In this document: piece after piece, positions 10,101 through 21,664 of the stretch
Numbering within the stretch: position 1 is the first letter of the stretch
How the letters are laid out: each line of letters begins with the position of its first letter
NCBI RefSeq assembly: GCF_008831285.2
Contig: NC_045150.1
Span: forward strand, 12,135,868 to 12,199,867
Length of the DNA: 64,000 bases
Direction: 5' to 3'
DNA from: Nymphaea colorata
Lineage: Eukaryota > Streptophyta > Magnoliopsida > Nymphaeales > Nymphaeaceae
Translations under genes and position numbers: made by a program
Notes under the pieces: generated by a model
The model's database searches: none
Told to the model about the DNA's origin: nothing
Seen by the model: the letters and a program-made list of their open reading frames with translations, nothing else

Positions 10101-11200
10101 AAACACAGAATTTACTGAAGAAAACGTGAGGCAGAAGGTAGAGAACATAAAGATCGTCCCATTTCTGGTGGCCTTGGTTCTTCCACAGGTCCTCGTCTAG
10201 CAAACCAAGTGACACAGCCTTTACCTCCCACAGCTGTAGCGGAACCGCAGAGCGGCTCTCTTGGTTCTTTCACCAACATGCCTAGTTACTATAGCGGTTT
10301 CAGGACATATGATAGAAGAGGCTTGGGGACTTACAGACTGATGAAGTCTACTGATCCAGCAAGCGTTATAGGAAAGGCACCATCCTTCATGCAGGAACAG
10401 AGAAACCAGGGACATGAAAGCGGCCTTCAAAATCCACCAATGCCATCCTTCATGCAGGAGCAGAGAAAGCAGGGAGACGAAAGCACCCTTCAAAATCCAT
10501 ATGTAGCGCAATCAGGATATGATCCTACTTCAACCATGTGGAGTTCGAGTTCAAATTTGAACCATGAACTTCTGCCATTTCACGGATATGCTTTTGGTCA
10601 GCAAGCTGCAAATAATGACCAGTTAAATTTTGCTAACACATCTCATTTTGGTGTAGCTCCTGCCTCCTGGTTCTAAGACTGCATTGATGGTGTATGGTTT
10701 TCAGTTTGATGGTCTGCATGCAGGAACAAGTGCAGTCATATCTCATAATATGCGTGAACAGAGTACTGGGTATCCACTGGCAGAATTCGAAACAGGAAGC
10801 GAAGGCATTAATCAAATATTCCAATGTGCTCAGAATAATTTTCCAGGTTTAAGCTCTGCAACTCAACCATTCACTAGCCCTTTTGGGACCGACCCCATGA
10901 ACTCCACCCATATAAGCCTTGGAATGCAATCATGCATGATATGCCAATCACACCCTTGCCAGGAATGCAGAATCTTGGTGATCTGTATGGAAATTCAAAT
11001 TCATATGTGGATAACATGAATGCTAGGTCATCCATAAACACTTTCTCTGACCTTGAGAGAATGTTAAATTACCTGATAGTACCACCTGAATCTCAACTTC
11101 AGCATCTGATTTAGACAGCTTGTTTCCTGTGGACGACCAAGATTACGGGCCTGATAATGGTACAGTACCACCTGATCAACTTAATCAGGTAAATTTTCAC

Positions 11201-11808
11201 TTTGCCAAAGGTTGTTTCAATTGAGCTCATCTCTTTAAAAAATAATCAAGCAAGGAACCTGTTAAATTTACTTTGAGTGTTCTAGATGTGCTAGCGAACC
11301 ATGATATGTAGAAATATTTTTTATGTGTCTACACTCTGAATGGGGCTGCCTTTGTAGATTATTGCTGCTGTTGTGGAGCCAATGTTAAATATTGGGAGAA
11401 ATTATTCCAAGTTCTAAAAACTTCTCTCCTGCATGCTTCTTTATAAAAGAAGCTTGTCTTATCCCAATCAGAAAGATCAGCTTCAACCCATGCATTTCCC
11501 ATATATTAAATCAGCTTCACGATTAAAAGTTCTCCAGTTTCATATTAGATGAAAATATGAGATTTCTTTCCTCTATTATTTGTCACTATATGTTACATAC
11601 AAGTCTTTTTTCTTATTTATCTGGTTCTAGTATATAATCAGGACTATCAATCATTAACTAAATTAGATTTAATGAAATCAAATAGTCATAGAAAAGAACA
11701 TACAGGCATGGTTCATTAGCCTTTTAGTTATAAAACTAGGCTACGAGAACCTGCACAATCCTAATGTGCTACATGCCATGAAAAGGGGAGCATCAAGATG
11801 GTCGCGCT
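11201..11808 (+). other. Non-coding flank between the ARR-like pseudogene and the LTR remnant
   Basis: A donor-like GTAAAT at about 11190 follows CTTAATCAG, so the start may be intron. I see nothing else coding. About 290 bp of this stretch are absent from copy B. Confidence 0.4.
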
Positions 11809-12076
11809 TGTTAAGAAGTGTATGTATTAATATTATTGGGTCTGGTTCCATTATGGACCCGACTGCCATTATTTGCATAGGGTGTGTTGTTTTCTACATC
11901 TTTTGTGATTACCCATCATGCTTGAGGTTATTTTTGTAAAGGTTCACATTAGGGCGTCACGCTATTTTATTAATCTTTTGCCCATGTCAGAAACATCAAG
12001 ATGTACAGATTTTCAACTTCAATCACTTCCTTCTCTCCCTTTTTCTGGAGTGATGATTTTCCGAGGACTTCTCACA
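11809..12076 (+). mobile_element. Probable copia-type LTR (copy A)
   Basis: Candidate 5' LTR starting TGTTAAGAAGTG and ending CTTCTCACA immediately before the primer-binding site, which fixes the 3' end well. The 5' end rests only on the TG start and a usual LTR size (268 bp), so it is tentative. No matching 3' LTR is present in this copy, so the element is truncated. Confidence 0.55.
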
Positions 12077-12088
12077 TGGTATAAGAGC
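12077..12088 (+). other. Degraded tRNA-Met primer-binding site (copy A)
   Basis: TGGTATAAGAGC, one mismatch from the canonical plant LTR-retrotransposon PBS TGGTATCAGAGC that copy B retains exactly at 35028-35039. It lies directly after the LTR end. Confidence 0.75.
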
Positions 12089-13029
12089 ACATGTGGGCTT
12101 GGACTCAATAGGGTGTGTCCACTGAGAAATGGTGATTCTTTCTGAATTTTCTTTCCTTCTATTTCTCTTTCTTTCACCTCAGTATTTTCTCTGTCTTGCA
12201 GTCGTTCTATCCTATTTGACACTCTTCTATCGTTTTTCTATTTTCCATAATTCATATCCTCTGTTGATGTCCTTTATATCTAAATTTCATCTAGTCGTTC
12301 AGGCCTAATCTTCTCCTTTGGCCATCATTCTGGCTTAATCTTCCTTTTGTCTCTGGTGAACTGTCTTTTGCCTTAATATATCAGTTTCAAATTAGTCAGA
12401 GCCAATTCCCCCCCCTCCCCCCCACCCCCCACCTCTTCTTTTGCCGGGAGTATCTTTTTTGTCCCCCATTTGATCTTGGTCAGCCGTGATTCTCTCTATT
12501 TCTCTTTTCCTGACATTGAAATTGTTTGCTTTTTCTAGCAGAGTCTGTCCCCAGCAGCCATCAAAATTCTTTTTTTTTTTATTCTTTGCTCATCTTATAC
12601 CTTATTGTTTTTCAATCTTCCTCCCTAAAGCTAAAAAGGGAAAAAAGGGATTCAGATCAAAGGTTAATCTGTTGTATGATAAGTTAATTGTTGCAGCCAT
12701 GTTACTCTAATCTGGTCTGTTCCAGAAAAAACAAAGTAAGCATTGAACGTTGATACTGTTCATTGATTTTGTTATTTCTTTGGCAGCTAGTATTCTTTTT
12801 TTGCTGAGTAATTCTTTCAAACAGGTCTCTTTCTGAGCTGTTCCATGGATTCTTACTCTCAGTCTATCATCTCTTTTAACTTTATGGGCCAGCTTATTTC
12901 TGAAAACTTACCAATACCAATTCTCCTACTTGGGAGCATCCAGTCTTCCCATTCATCAAGGTCTATCAGAACACTTAGATAGTTCTACCCAGTCCCTTTT
13001 GCACCACATATGAGACCAAGGATAGGCTT
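12089..13029 (+). other. Retrotransposon leader region with C-rich tract
   Basis: Non-coding, CT-rich stretch between PBS and gag. It contains a C-tract at about 12408-12432 (interrupted CCCC...TCCCC...ACCCCCC) that is longer in copy B at about 38964. The same leader in copy B is split by a 3.48-kb insert. Confidence 0.5.
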
Positions 13030-13497
13030 GGAGTTGCCACTAAAGAATCAGTTCCAAATCCTAAATTTGAAATATAGTTGAAACGCTATCAGGAAGCCAT
13101 TGCTTTTGTTACTTCTACCCTTTCACAAGAGGTGCTGGTGCATGTTCCTGACGAGTGTTCAGTGAAGGAATTATGGGACAAGCTTGTGAAAGCTTATTCA
13201 CAGATCTCGGAAGCTAGCATCTCTTATCCTCAACGAGAATTTCATAGGCTCACAAAGGTATTGTTGCCTATCATGGAGCATTTGAATTGGATTATATCTA
13301 TTTTTGACCAGTTAGCTACTGGGGGATATGAGCTGGCCGAAAATGATAAAATTTGCAGGACATTGCGTGGATGGATGTGGACTAGAATATCATGTGCTAC
13401 CCACTTCACTACAATGTGTGCAGAGCTCCTTTCAGTTGAAGACTTGCAGGCCAACCAAACTCCTGCAATATGGGTTGACCTTGAAGGGTCTCTCTAA
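13030..13497 (+). pseudogene. Ty1-copia gag fragment (copy A)
   Basis: Encodes a copia gag-like (UBN2/retrotran_gag type) segment: the TSTLSQEVLVHV and ELWDKLVKAYS motifs, then the helix around FHRLTKVLL and the FDQLATGGYEL...ICRTLRG end motif. An in-frame TAG (about 13075) replaces the Trp expected before the first conserved helix and is shared by both copies. The frame then stays open to 13497. No zinc knuckle, protease, integrase or reverse transcriptase follows, so this is a 5' fragment. Confidence 0.72.
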
Positions 13498-14069
13498 TGA
13501 AATAGGTGGATAGGTTGTAGGTATAAAATTTCACATAAAAACATGAATGTACTTTAGATAGGACCTCACCACTTACTTTTTCTTTATAGAATGTAAAGCC
13601 TATTAATGACTGATAACCCTTTATGAAGGAAAAGAGTAAGTGGTGAGCGTGGTGGATACTATTTCATTTTCCTGAGTTACATGATATATTGCAGTTTCAC
13701 TTATCGTTTGCTTTTTTCTTTTCATTACGTTAAGGAGATACATAATATGTATGTATGTATGTATTAGATAGAAACTAGATGTTTCTATTTTAAGAGGGAG
13801 AAGCAGGGTCATCATTGTTCGACGGTTGATGACTTCGCTGGTGAAAGCTACATCAATCAGCCAGAGAAAGATAGAAAAGTGGACCTCCTTATGCAAGTCT
13901 TGGCCTCTATTTGGTGTGCCTATCCATGTGGATATGAGGAAGGATGATTGAAAACATAAGATGACAGCAGATGCAAACTGGGATGACCCACAAATAACTG
14001 ACTAAGAGGAAGATGATGAGACACTAGGTTGAAGATGACACAGGAAATGTAAGAGGAGAAAAGACAGCA
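13498..14069 (+). other. Non-coding spacer
   Basis: AT-rich, with a short (TATG)n tract at about 13748-13763. It is nearly identical to 40080-40635 in copy B. I see no gene. Confidence 0.5.
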
Positions 14070-14248
14070 AAGGAAACTCTCTCTCTCTCTCTCTCTCCCC
14101 TGTTAAACCATTAGTCATGGTTGAGGGTTTCAAATTAAAAAAAAAAAAACATCAAGGTGCTTACTCACCAGCTCTGTTGGGAGCTCCTGCCAACAGCTCC
14201 TTAATTGGATCTAAGGTTCAAACACAAAATTCAGCATGTGGAGGCAGA
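14070..14248 (+). repeat. Dispersed repeat D1: CT tract, poly-A, conserved 130-bp tail (copy A, first)
   Basis: A (CT)n tract at 14077-14096, then CCATTAGTCATGGTTGAGGG, a poly-A run, CTCACCAGCTCT and GGAGCTCCTGCCAACAGCTC. A diverged second copy lies at 21665-21870, and both recur in copy B. The internal poly-A suggests a retroposed origin, but no SINE promoter boxes are evident. Confidence 0.7.
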
Positions 14249-14594
14249 TAGGGATCTCAATAGATTAGGTTAGAATTTGATATATTCTGAATCATATCTA
14301 AGTTTTTGGATATTCACATGTTTAGATTAAAAAATGAATAAAGAATCTAGTCTGGATCTTATTTTTACATTTATATCTGAATTTGAATCTTAATTTTTTA
14401 ACCAAATCTAGTATATGTTCAAAACTCAAAAAGCATAGATAATTATTTAAAACTAAATTCGATCTATGTATATCTGAATTGAGATGAAACCCGATGTCAT
14501 TTTTTAAATTAAATATATTAATTTTTTTCATATCTGAATTTTTCAAAATGGTTTAGTGGGTATCCAACTTAAATCAGATATATGGACATCCCTA
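14249..14594 (+). mobile_element. MITE-like element with short terminal inverted repeats (copy A)
   Basis: Begins TAGGGATCTC and ends GACATCCCTA; the ends are inverted repeats with 9 of 10 bases matching. The 346-bp AT-rich interior is rich in gatatctgaatt-type motifs. It has no coding capacity and I could not find a clear target-site duplication. It inserted next to, or within, repeat D1. The copy B equivalent is 40825-41170, the same length. Confidence 0.5.
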
Positions 14595-14679
14595 CTTGCA
14601 TATCATCAATATGGAATCAGCATCGTATCATCAATATGGAATCATTATGATATCTAGGGCATGAGGATCAGATTTGGAT

Positions 14680-14900
14680 CTGACATATGAGGCTATCACA
14701 CGATCAACAAGATTTAAAAATCTTACCTTCTTATCTTCTCAATTTTACAACCTAGTCCTTGCAATTGATTCTTGAATGAGCAAGATCTAGACAGTCGCAA
14801 AATATTTATTTGCCCATTTTTTTGTTGATATGTTTTTAATTTAAAAAAAAAACAAGCTTTGGATCCTTCAATAAAAATATGCTAGATTGATTTTGGTTCC
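14680..14900 (+). repeat. Dispersed repeat D2 (copy A, first)
   Basis: Shares GACATATGAGGCTATCACAC, GATTTAAAAATCT, AACCTAGTCCT and CGCAAAATATTTATTTGCCC with 20545-20790 in direct orientation. The repeat therefore occurs twice per macro-unit. No conserved reading frame. Confidence 0.75.
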
Positions 14901-16673
14901 GATTTTCTGATCCTTTTTGGAAGACGGTCCACTCAAAAAGGATTTTGGCAATACAAACGTTGTCATTATTAATATTAACTAGCCGCCATATCTGGAATCA
15001 CTTATCTATTTAATATAACGTTGAGAAATAAAATGTGAAATAATTAGATTAAGACATCAGGTCCATTCCGTGTTAATATCGTCAGGATTGAACTAATTGT
15101 TATCGCAATCAACAAGTTATCTTCGGTTTAATTTCTTTTACGTTATTTATCTAAACTATTATATTTTTTTCCATAACTTTTTTTTTACCGCCCAAATCGT
15201 ATGCTAAAGGTTATTAAGCCATGCAAGATGTTAATCGTGATTGATTCAATTCATCATTTTGTATTCTTTTTTTTTAATGGGATTTTTCAAAAAATTGTTG
15301 AGACCGATAAAATCGACCCATTCAATTTGGCATGATCTAGACTGCAGTTTTTCTTGATATATTTATTTTTCTTTAAAAGAGAAGATCAAATCTAAAAAAA
15401 CCCGAGTAATGTATGATTCGCTTTTAGTGTCGGGCTTCCTTGCCTACTAAACGTTTTATCTAAAGAAAGAAATTTACTGTTTATTGTCGCTAAGACCCTT
15501 TCAATATGGACCGTCTTACCGCCACGAGCAGTGTTTACTGTCGGTAAAGAACCCGCACAAGGTGGTGGCAGATGCATTGCCAATGTAATTATGAAATGAA
15601 GGAGAACTTTGAAATTTGAAGGTGAAGTAAAGATGGCAAGTGGTTGTAAAGAAGTGTGGCATGTGGTTTCAGTTCAGATTTCAGTCTTTGCTGTTCTATA
15701 ATTTGGATTATAAGTTGTGAACTTGGGTGCACCTACCAACATGTGAAACTTAGTGACATTTGTTAAAAAGGGCAGCCAATTGTGTAAGTTCAAGATGTTG
15801 AACCAAATTTCTAAATCGAATCAAATCTAAATCTCTCCTGCAGCTCATGCTAACAGTAAAATGATTAATAATTAAACATAAATATAAAAAATAATCAACT
15901 TTTTAAGTACTTTAACTAAGTATCAATCAAGGATCTACCTAAATAAAATTGTTTACCACTTAGATTGAACTTAACCAATAATTGCAACATTCTTTGATAT
16001 ATTATATTTTTAAACTCTTTAAATTTTGTTTCATACATACATGACTGTCAAATCTGAGTCACTCCGGGGGGAACCTATACTTTTGGACGGTCAAGTCAGA
16101 CAGTTAAATCATGATAGACGGTTAAATCTTCTAGTATGAGTTCTCACATTTTTTCATATTTTTCTTTTAATCATTCATCATCATCAAATGGGTGGCCCTT
16201 ATTCAAGATATATATACATATATATAATGTGTGTGTATATATTAAATGTGCCATGAAAACAACAAGGTGACTGCACTAAAAAATCCAAACACTGAACCAA
16301 CGTTCAGCCTTCACAATCCAATCAATCGGGAACGACGATCACACAAGTATTTCCCCTCAGTTTCTATAGTCACGACAGCCAAAATCTGAACCAAAGTAAG
16401 ACATTTGTGTAACCCGAAATACATATAGACTCTGGCGGAACTATAAAAGTGTGCATGACGAGTTATATAACAAGCCAACTCCTGCCCGAATTTGAGAAGA
16501 GTTTGACACATGCCTTAGAACTAAGAATGATATAACTCATCTTTGTAAAATTGATCAACCGCCCAATTAATTGGGCTACTTCTCCTTAGGAGCCATATCA
16601 TACAATGTTGCCCTTGATTCAGCACTCAAAGTGTGTATGATGAGAAAAATACTGTATTACTGGTACACTGTAC
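14901..16673 (+). other. AT-rich non-coding region
   Basis: No supported gene. 15968-16029 is a truncated copy of the satellite leader (AACCAATAATT to AAATTTTG) that stops before the ATG block and is not followed by a satellite. Short TA/GT alternation lies at about 16200-16235. Confidence 0.5.
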
Positions 16674-16678
16674 GTTCT
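16674..16678 (+). other. Empty integration site of element X (copy A)
   Basis: TACAC occurs once here, between CTGG and TGTACGTTC. In copy B the same pentamer flanks each X element on both sides, so copy A shows the unoccupied state. Confidence 0.7.
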
Positions 16679-18725
16679 AGCCGTCGACCGATAGGGTTTC
16701 TTTAATTGATAGCTCGGGGTCCCTCCCCCCCTCTACTGTGAATGGATCGGTCATCTTCAGGCCAGACCCGAAAAGTAAAAAAGCAGTGGACGGCATTATT
16801 ACTAAATAAATAAATATCACATCTGATTGAATTCAGATTCAGTTATAAATAAATATCTTAAAGTTGTATTCAACTTTAAAAAAATGTGGGAATTGCCCCA
16901 AACAATTTTTCAAAATTTTATGTAACGTATCATTCTTAAATTAAAAATGGTCAAATGAAAAAAAAAAAAAGAGCCATGTGACTGGGAAGTGTTGGAAAAA
17001 TAAACTACAAAGACCAGATTGTCCTAATCTGGCTGCAAATCAATTCACACGAAAATTAATGACATAGAATGGACCATGGATATGATAAAGTTGCCCGACT
17101 TTCAGTTAAACCAAAAAATATTTAGATTAAAGTGTTATTGTACGCCACCTTGGAATTTTCGTTTATAAACATAAAAATACAAATTCCTGGCCTACTTGCT
17201 AAGATTTCACCAATAGAGTGTGTTTGATCTTCGTTTTTGCGTCGAAAGAAATTGCACCGAGGTCGAAAGAGTATGTGAAACCTCGAGACTAGCACTTGTG
17301 CTCAAGCAAAACGTTGATCTGCAAGGAAGTCGAACGAATCACTAGCTTTCTGACCAGCGCCACCAAACCTCCTGTTGCCAAAATTTGGGTTGTTTGCTTT
17401 TAACAAAGGGGTGGAGTGATCTAATATTGCGCAAACAATTTTTACACTGTAATGCAGACCGTTTGTAGATGGGAAATAAAATTTTGTACACTTGCCTCCA
17501 TTTTCTTCGTGCGAGAATCCGGGAGATGAGACCCGTTCTATCGTGCCTTTACCACAGGTAATCAGACTAAGGAGTAAGTTTATGGCTTAAGTCTAATCAT
17601 CTATACATATTATAACAGGAATAAACATGTCCTAGGTTTAGAAAATCTTATGATTTTGAAATCTATGTGGATCATCAAACTTTGGATTCATACAAACTGA
17701 TAGTATGATTGAGGAACTTACTTCTTGATCCTGACCACCATGGATCCATGCAAACAGAACTAAGTATAATATGATGCATGCAAAACTAAGTTTAAACATA
17801 GTTTAGCCCTAGTTTTTATAGTTTAGGGATGTGGACCAAAAAGATCTAAAATTCAATCAATTTTAAGATCCAAATCCAAGACCCAAATTTACTAAATGAT
17901 GCTTGATCCACATTTAAATTGGGTTGATCTAAGTCTAGTTTGAAGTTTGAGTATGGTTTGACATCTGAGTTTAAGATGCAAAGCTCTCTTGATCTGAATT
18001 ATGAAATCCATGATCCAATGTTCAAGCATTTGATCCAATATCTATATTTGATCCAAATTCAAATTCTAAGGTTTGAGCCCATCCAGGTTTGATCCAATTG
18101 ACCTTGATTTGATAGAAACCTACATAGTTCAGTTTTAGAAGATTCTTTTCCTGCATTATATGTTCAAGGTTAGGGATTTGATCCAACATCTATATCCACT
18201 CTAGACTTAGATCTCAATTCAAGTTCTAAGTTCATTTGTTCCAAATCAAGATTTGATCTTGATTTATTATGAATTCTCATGGCTATGACTTAGTGGCATG
18301 GGGTAGACCTAGCTAAAGCTAAGCCAAAGTGAGTCTAGGCTCAAACTTTGAGTGGGCTGGAGTAGGGTCGGTAAGGTTAGATCTGGTTCAAGGACTTGGA
18401 ATAGGTCTAAGTCAAGATGTAGTGGGTTATTGGACCGGTCTGAGCTAGGTCCTAAAAAACTCAATGACTTTGAAAACGAGAAAAACATGTTAGAGATAAA
18501 AAAAGGGATGTAGGTTACTTGAGGTAGACTCGATGACATTTTAAAGTCATGAATATAATCCCCACATTTTATTAAAATGAGAATACCACTTCTATTCAAA
18601 GGCATCAGCCAAACCAAGGTTCCTTGCCTTCAAATTTTCATTGTTTTCCCCAACTCTTGGCCACAAGAGAGAAATCAAGGCAGAAATCAGTGTTGTTAAC
18701 ATGGAAGATGTTGGCCCTCACTAAC
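16679..18725 (+). other. AT-rich non-coding region
   Basis: No supported gene. 17800-18280 is rich in diverged GATCCAA/TTGATCC motifs, a low-complexity repeat. A 102-codon minus-strand frame at 18309-18617 is identical in copy B, but the surrounding DNA is almost as well preserved, so it is not evidence for a gene. Confidence 0.5.
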
Positions 18726-19394
18726 ATGGTGCAGGCAAATATGGCTTATATTCTTTTTCATTTTTCCGTTTTCTAAATCAATTTAAAATTTTTTAATCAT
18801 TTTTAAATTCAGAAAGATAAAAATTTAGGGTGATACAAGCCAATATCCAGTACTCACCGCTACAAAGATAGAAATGATCATTAATTAGAAAACAACCATG
18901 AGATTTCCATTTGTGTTCCAAGAAAGTTTTGTGCTTCTCTCTTTTCAGGGATATATATATATATGTTTGTCTTTTCTCATACACACGTACGTGCATATGG
19001 AACCTAAGTAACATGGGTACAAGTACGGTTCAGGTACATATATGTGGGTACAGACGCAACAGCTTTAGAAAATATGGGTACAAGGGGTTGATAACGGATA
19101 GGTGTTGCTTTCTAAGAGAGAGGCATCACTTAAATGGAATGGATGCTTAAGGCTACTCAATTTTTATAAGTCAATTTTCTGTAGCACTTATTTCTTTAAG
19201 ATTTTGTTTTTCTATAACGAAATATGTTATGTTAGATATTTATGTAGGATCAGATCTTTCATGATATTAAAGTTCATGGTACCTAAACAAAGTTTTAGAT
19301 TATTGTATGTCATGGTGCAGGGCAAATATGGCTTATATTCTTTTTCATTTTTCCGTTTTCTAAATCAATTTAAAATTTTTTAATCATTTTTAAA
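18726..19394 (+). repeat. Pair of ~82-bp direct repeats flanking ~500 bp
   Basis: ATGGTGCAGG(G)CAAATATGGC... occurs at 18726-18807 and at 19312-19394 in direct orientation. The interior carries a short TA tract and no transposase. It may be a local duplication or a small element bounded by terminal direct repeats. The same arrangement is at 54274-54945 in copy B. Confidence 0.75.
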
Positions 19395-20544
19395 AAGATA
19401 ATTATAGAATTATTGAAAAAAATGTTTTTTTTAGTTTTTAATTTTTTTTATTTCCTTTTTTGTTTTTAGAAAAGTTTATTTTTCTTGTTTAAATGATAGC
19501 ATTTTCATCTTTAATTGTACTGGGATATATGTACATGTCTATGCATATTTATGTTATGCAAGGTGCCATCGCATGCATAGTTGCCAGTGACAATCTCATC
19601 CATTGGAACCGTCCATCGGACCATTCCAGTGTGAGATGAACGGCAGTCAAGGCATCTCGTCATTGTCACCTTTACATTTTGAAGAGTTAGTTCCTTTTAT
19701 GAATTTGTCAATCAACAACTTTGTCTCGTCTGGTCGAATTTGGTATCCTTCTCGTGGCCAGGTAGAGCCCCTTTAGACGACATATTTGCTCAAAAATATA
19801 ACTAAAGCTCTTATTCGGACGATGGTAAATTAGCTTTCTGAATTCAACAATAACAAATAGCACTTTCTCTTAAAAGCTGCTTTTTTCTTTTGGGGGGTCC
19901 TCCATTCTTGATTTTGAAAAAGCTGGACAGATTTCCCACTTCCATTTGAAACTCGATTTTTCCCAATTCAAGTTCCTTAAAAGCTTAATTTGATCAGTCC
20001 ACCGAGCACTCGAGGATACCATTTGCAATGAGGTTAATTAATCTTTTGATAATTTTTCCACTGTACAATGAAAATCGATCAAGAGAATGATAAAACATAT
20101 GAGTGAAGAACGGTTCTACCGTCAGTGTGATGATCAGGAGATTGGAGATGGAGCACTTGTGAAGGCTTCTAACGCCTTGGAGGGTTCAGTTTCGGGGGCT
20201 CGTTGCAATGACTATAGGATCACAGAATTTTTTATATTCAGAATAACATCAACATGAATTAATTCTACAATTCTACCTCGTGCCTATGAACTACTAACAT
20301 CAGCACATGCATCGCATATGGGCAATGTGTGTGAGAGAGAGAGCCTTGTACATATGATGTTTAATTCTTCGATCTACTGGGACAGGCTGCATACCAGCAG
20401 CTTCATCTCTTAACTCTTGAAACAGCACAGATGATAAGTACCTCCCTCTCTCCCCAAAGCTTGGATGTACAGTCTGAAATGGCATCAGCACCAAACTTCT
20501 TCAATCTTCTCACTTTTCTCATTCACACACAAGCATGCACACAA
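19395..20544 (+). other. Non-coding region with one small open frame
   Basis: A 52-codon frame, 20099-20257 (MSEERFYRQCDDQEIGDGAL, then VKASNALEG), has balanced amino-acid composition and reappears unchanged in length at 55632-55790. It could be a stray exon, but no splice sites or homology support it. Around 19860-19900 copy A has sequence that copy B replaces with a shorter stretch. Confidence 0.25.
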
Positions 20545-20790
20545 GATTTGGATTTGACATATGAGGCTATCACACGATCAACACGATTTAAAAATCTGAA
20601 CTTGTTATCTGCTCAATTTTACAACCTAGTCCTCGCAATTGATTCTTGAATGAGCAAGATCTGAACAATCGCAAAATATTTATTTGCCCATTTTTTTTTA
20701 TTGGTTAACTTTTAATTTTTTAAAACAAGCTTTGGATCCTTCAATAAAAATATTCTAGATTGATTTTGGTTCCGATTTTCTGATCCATAT
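20545..20790 (+). repeat. Dispersed repeat D2 (copy A, second)
   Basis: Direct-orientation relative of 14680-14900, differing by substitutions. Poly-T and poly-A runs follow the common core. Confidence 0.75.
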
Positions 20791-21262
20791 AGGGTCTACA
20801 AGCTGAATAACCCCTATTGCAGGGTCATAAAAAAGGATGCGGATTTGAAAAAAACGCCAGGAATGGTGTCTGCTAGGGCTAGGCGAGTCCTAATCAGTCT
20901 TCTGTGGAACTTGTTTAAACTGTTCCCCAATCTTGTTAGCATTTCTTGTGTTGAACCCTCTTGTTTTTATGGTTATACCATAGAATTTGTTCTCATTGAC
21001 GTGCAGCTTTGTGAGGTTGTTTGCTCATTTAACTTACAATACTAAAAATAATATTTCAGTTTTCCAGGACAATCATACCCTAGTTTGTATGACAAGCAAA
21101 CCAATAATAAGTTTTTCTTTCGACTTGAGGTAACAAGTTTTGCTTTGGTGTTGTAAACGAGTTAAACGAGTTGATGTAAACAAGCTTAAAAAAACAAGTT
21201 AGGACATAAACAAGAGTTAAGGGAGTCAAGCTCGAGCTCAAGCTCTAGCTTCTGTTAGGGAG
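20791..21262 (+). other. Non-coding spacer
   Basis: No supported gene. A 66-codon frame at 20845-21045 is present in both macro-units without recognisable motifs. GAGCTCAAGCTC-type runs lie near 21230. Confidence 0.4.
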
Positions 21263-21270
21263 CTTGGCTC

Positions 21271-21459
21271 CAGTGGCGAAGCCAGAAATTTTTGGCTATG
21301 GAGCACAGTTATAGAAATTCTCATTTTTGAAGGGACACAACATACATAAATAAGTAAAAAATTGTAAAAAATCTATGTAAAAATATGCAAAAATAAGTAA
21401 AACTTTTGTTGCTGGCGTGGGCAACTGCCCACGCCAGCCTATATGTAGCTACGCTATTG
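21271..21459 (+). mobile_element. hAT-like MITE with 8-bp target-site duplication (copy A)
   Basis: 189-bp element starting CAGTGGCGAAGCCAG; its other end (GTAGCTACGCTATTG) is an imperfect inverted match, 10 of 15 bases. It is flanked by CTTGGCTC (21263-21270) and TTTGGCTT (21460-21467), an 8-bp duplication with two changes. The ends and the 8-bp duplication fit hAT-superfamily non-autonomous elements. It contains a perfect palindrome at 21411-21438. Confidence 0.65.
21411..21438 (+). repeat. Perfect 13-bp-arm hairpin inside the MITE
   Basis: Arms GCTGGCGTGGGCA and TGCCCACGCCAGC separated by two bases (AC). It is GC-rich within AT-rich DNA and conserved exactly in copy B at 56945-56972. Confidence 0.9.
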
Positions 21460-21664
21460 TTTGGCTTGAGTTTGAGCTCGAGCTGGGCAAGCTTAGGCTC
21501 GACTCTGCACGTGTGCAGCCCTAGTTCCCTGCCCATATGTAGATTAGATAAGACTTCCTTTACATGCGCTAACAGCCATATTAGTTTCCCCTAAATCTAT
21601 TTGGGACACTGACTACCAACTTGAGCTTTACTAACAGGCATATTTGATTTATGTGCAATGGAGA

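Larger units (their letters stand above)
8437..11200 (+). pseudogene. Type-B response-regulator-like (ARR-B) pseudogene, copy A
   Basis: Type-B response regulators are nuclear cytokinin-signalling transcription factors with a receiver domain followed by a GARP (Myb-like) DNA-binding domain. The exon from 8437 (acceptor CACTGCAG) encodes a receiver C-terminal half: VISDNADQES, then a G-x6-KP signature (GVKAVPLKPL). A linker and the first GARP half follow (KKRFIWTTDL...AVDQLGFE), ending at donor GTAGGC at 8841. The middle GARP exon is 9099-9175. The third exon starts at 10101 (KHRIY), followed by a Gln/Ser/Pro-rich C-terminal region to about 11200. Lesions: frameshift near 8650-8660, TAG in the linker (about 8722), TGA at 10116-10118 right after KHRIY, frameshifts near 10660 and 10962, TAG near 11112. 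The N-terminal receiver half with the phospho-acceptor Asp is not found. Confidence 0.75.

Noticed and set aside
18309-18617. 102-codon minus-strand frame identical in both macro-units
   Set aside because: The surrounding DNA is just as conserved, so identity is not evidence of selection; no domain or splice context.
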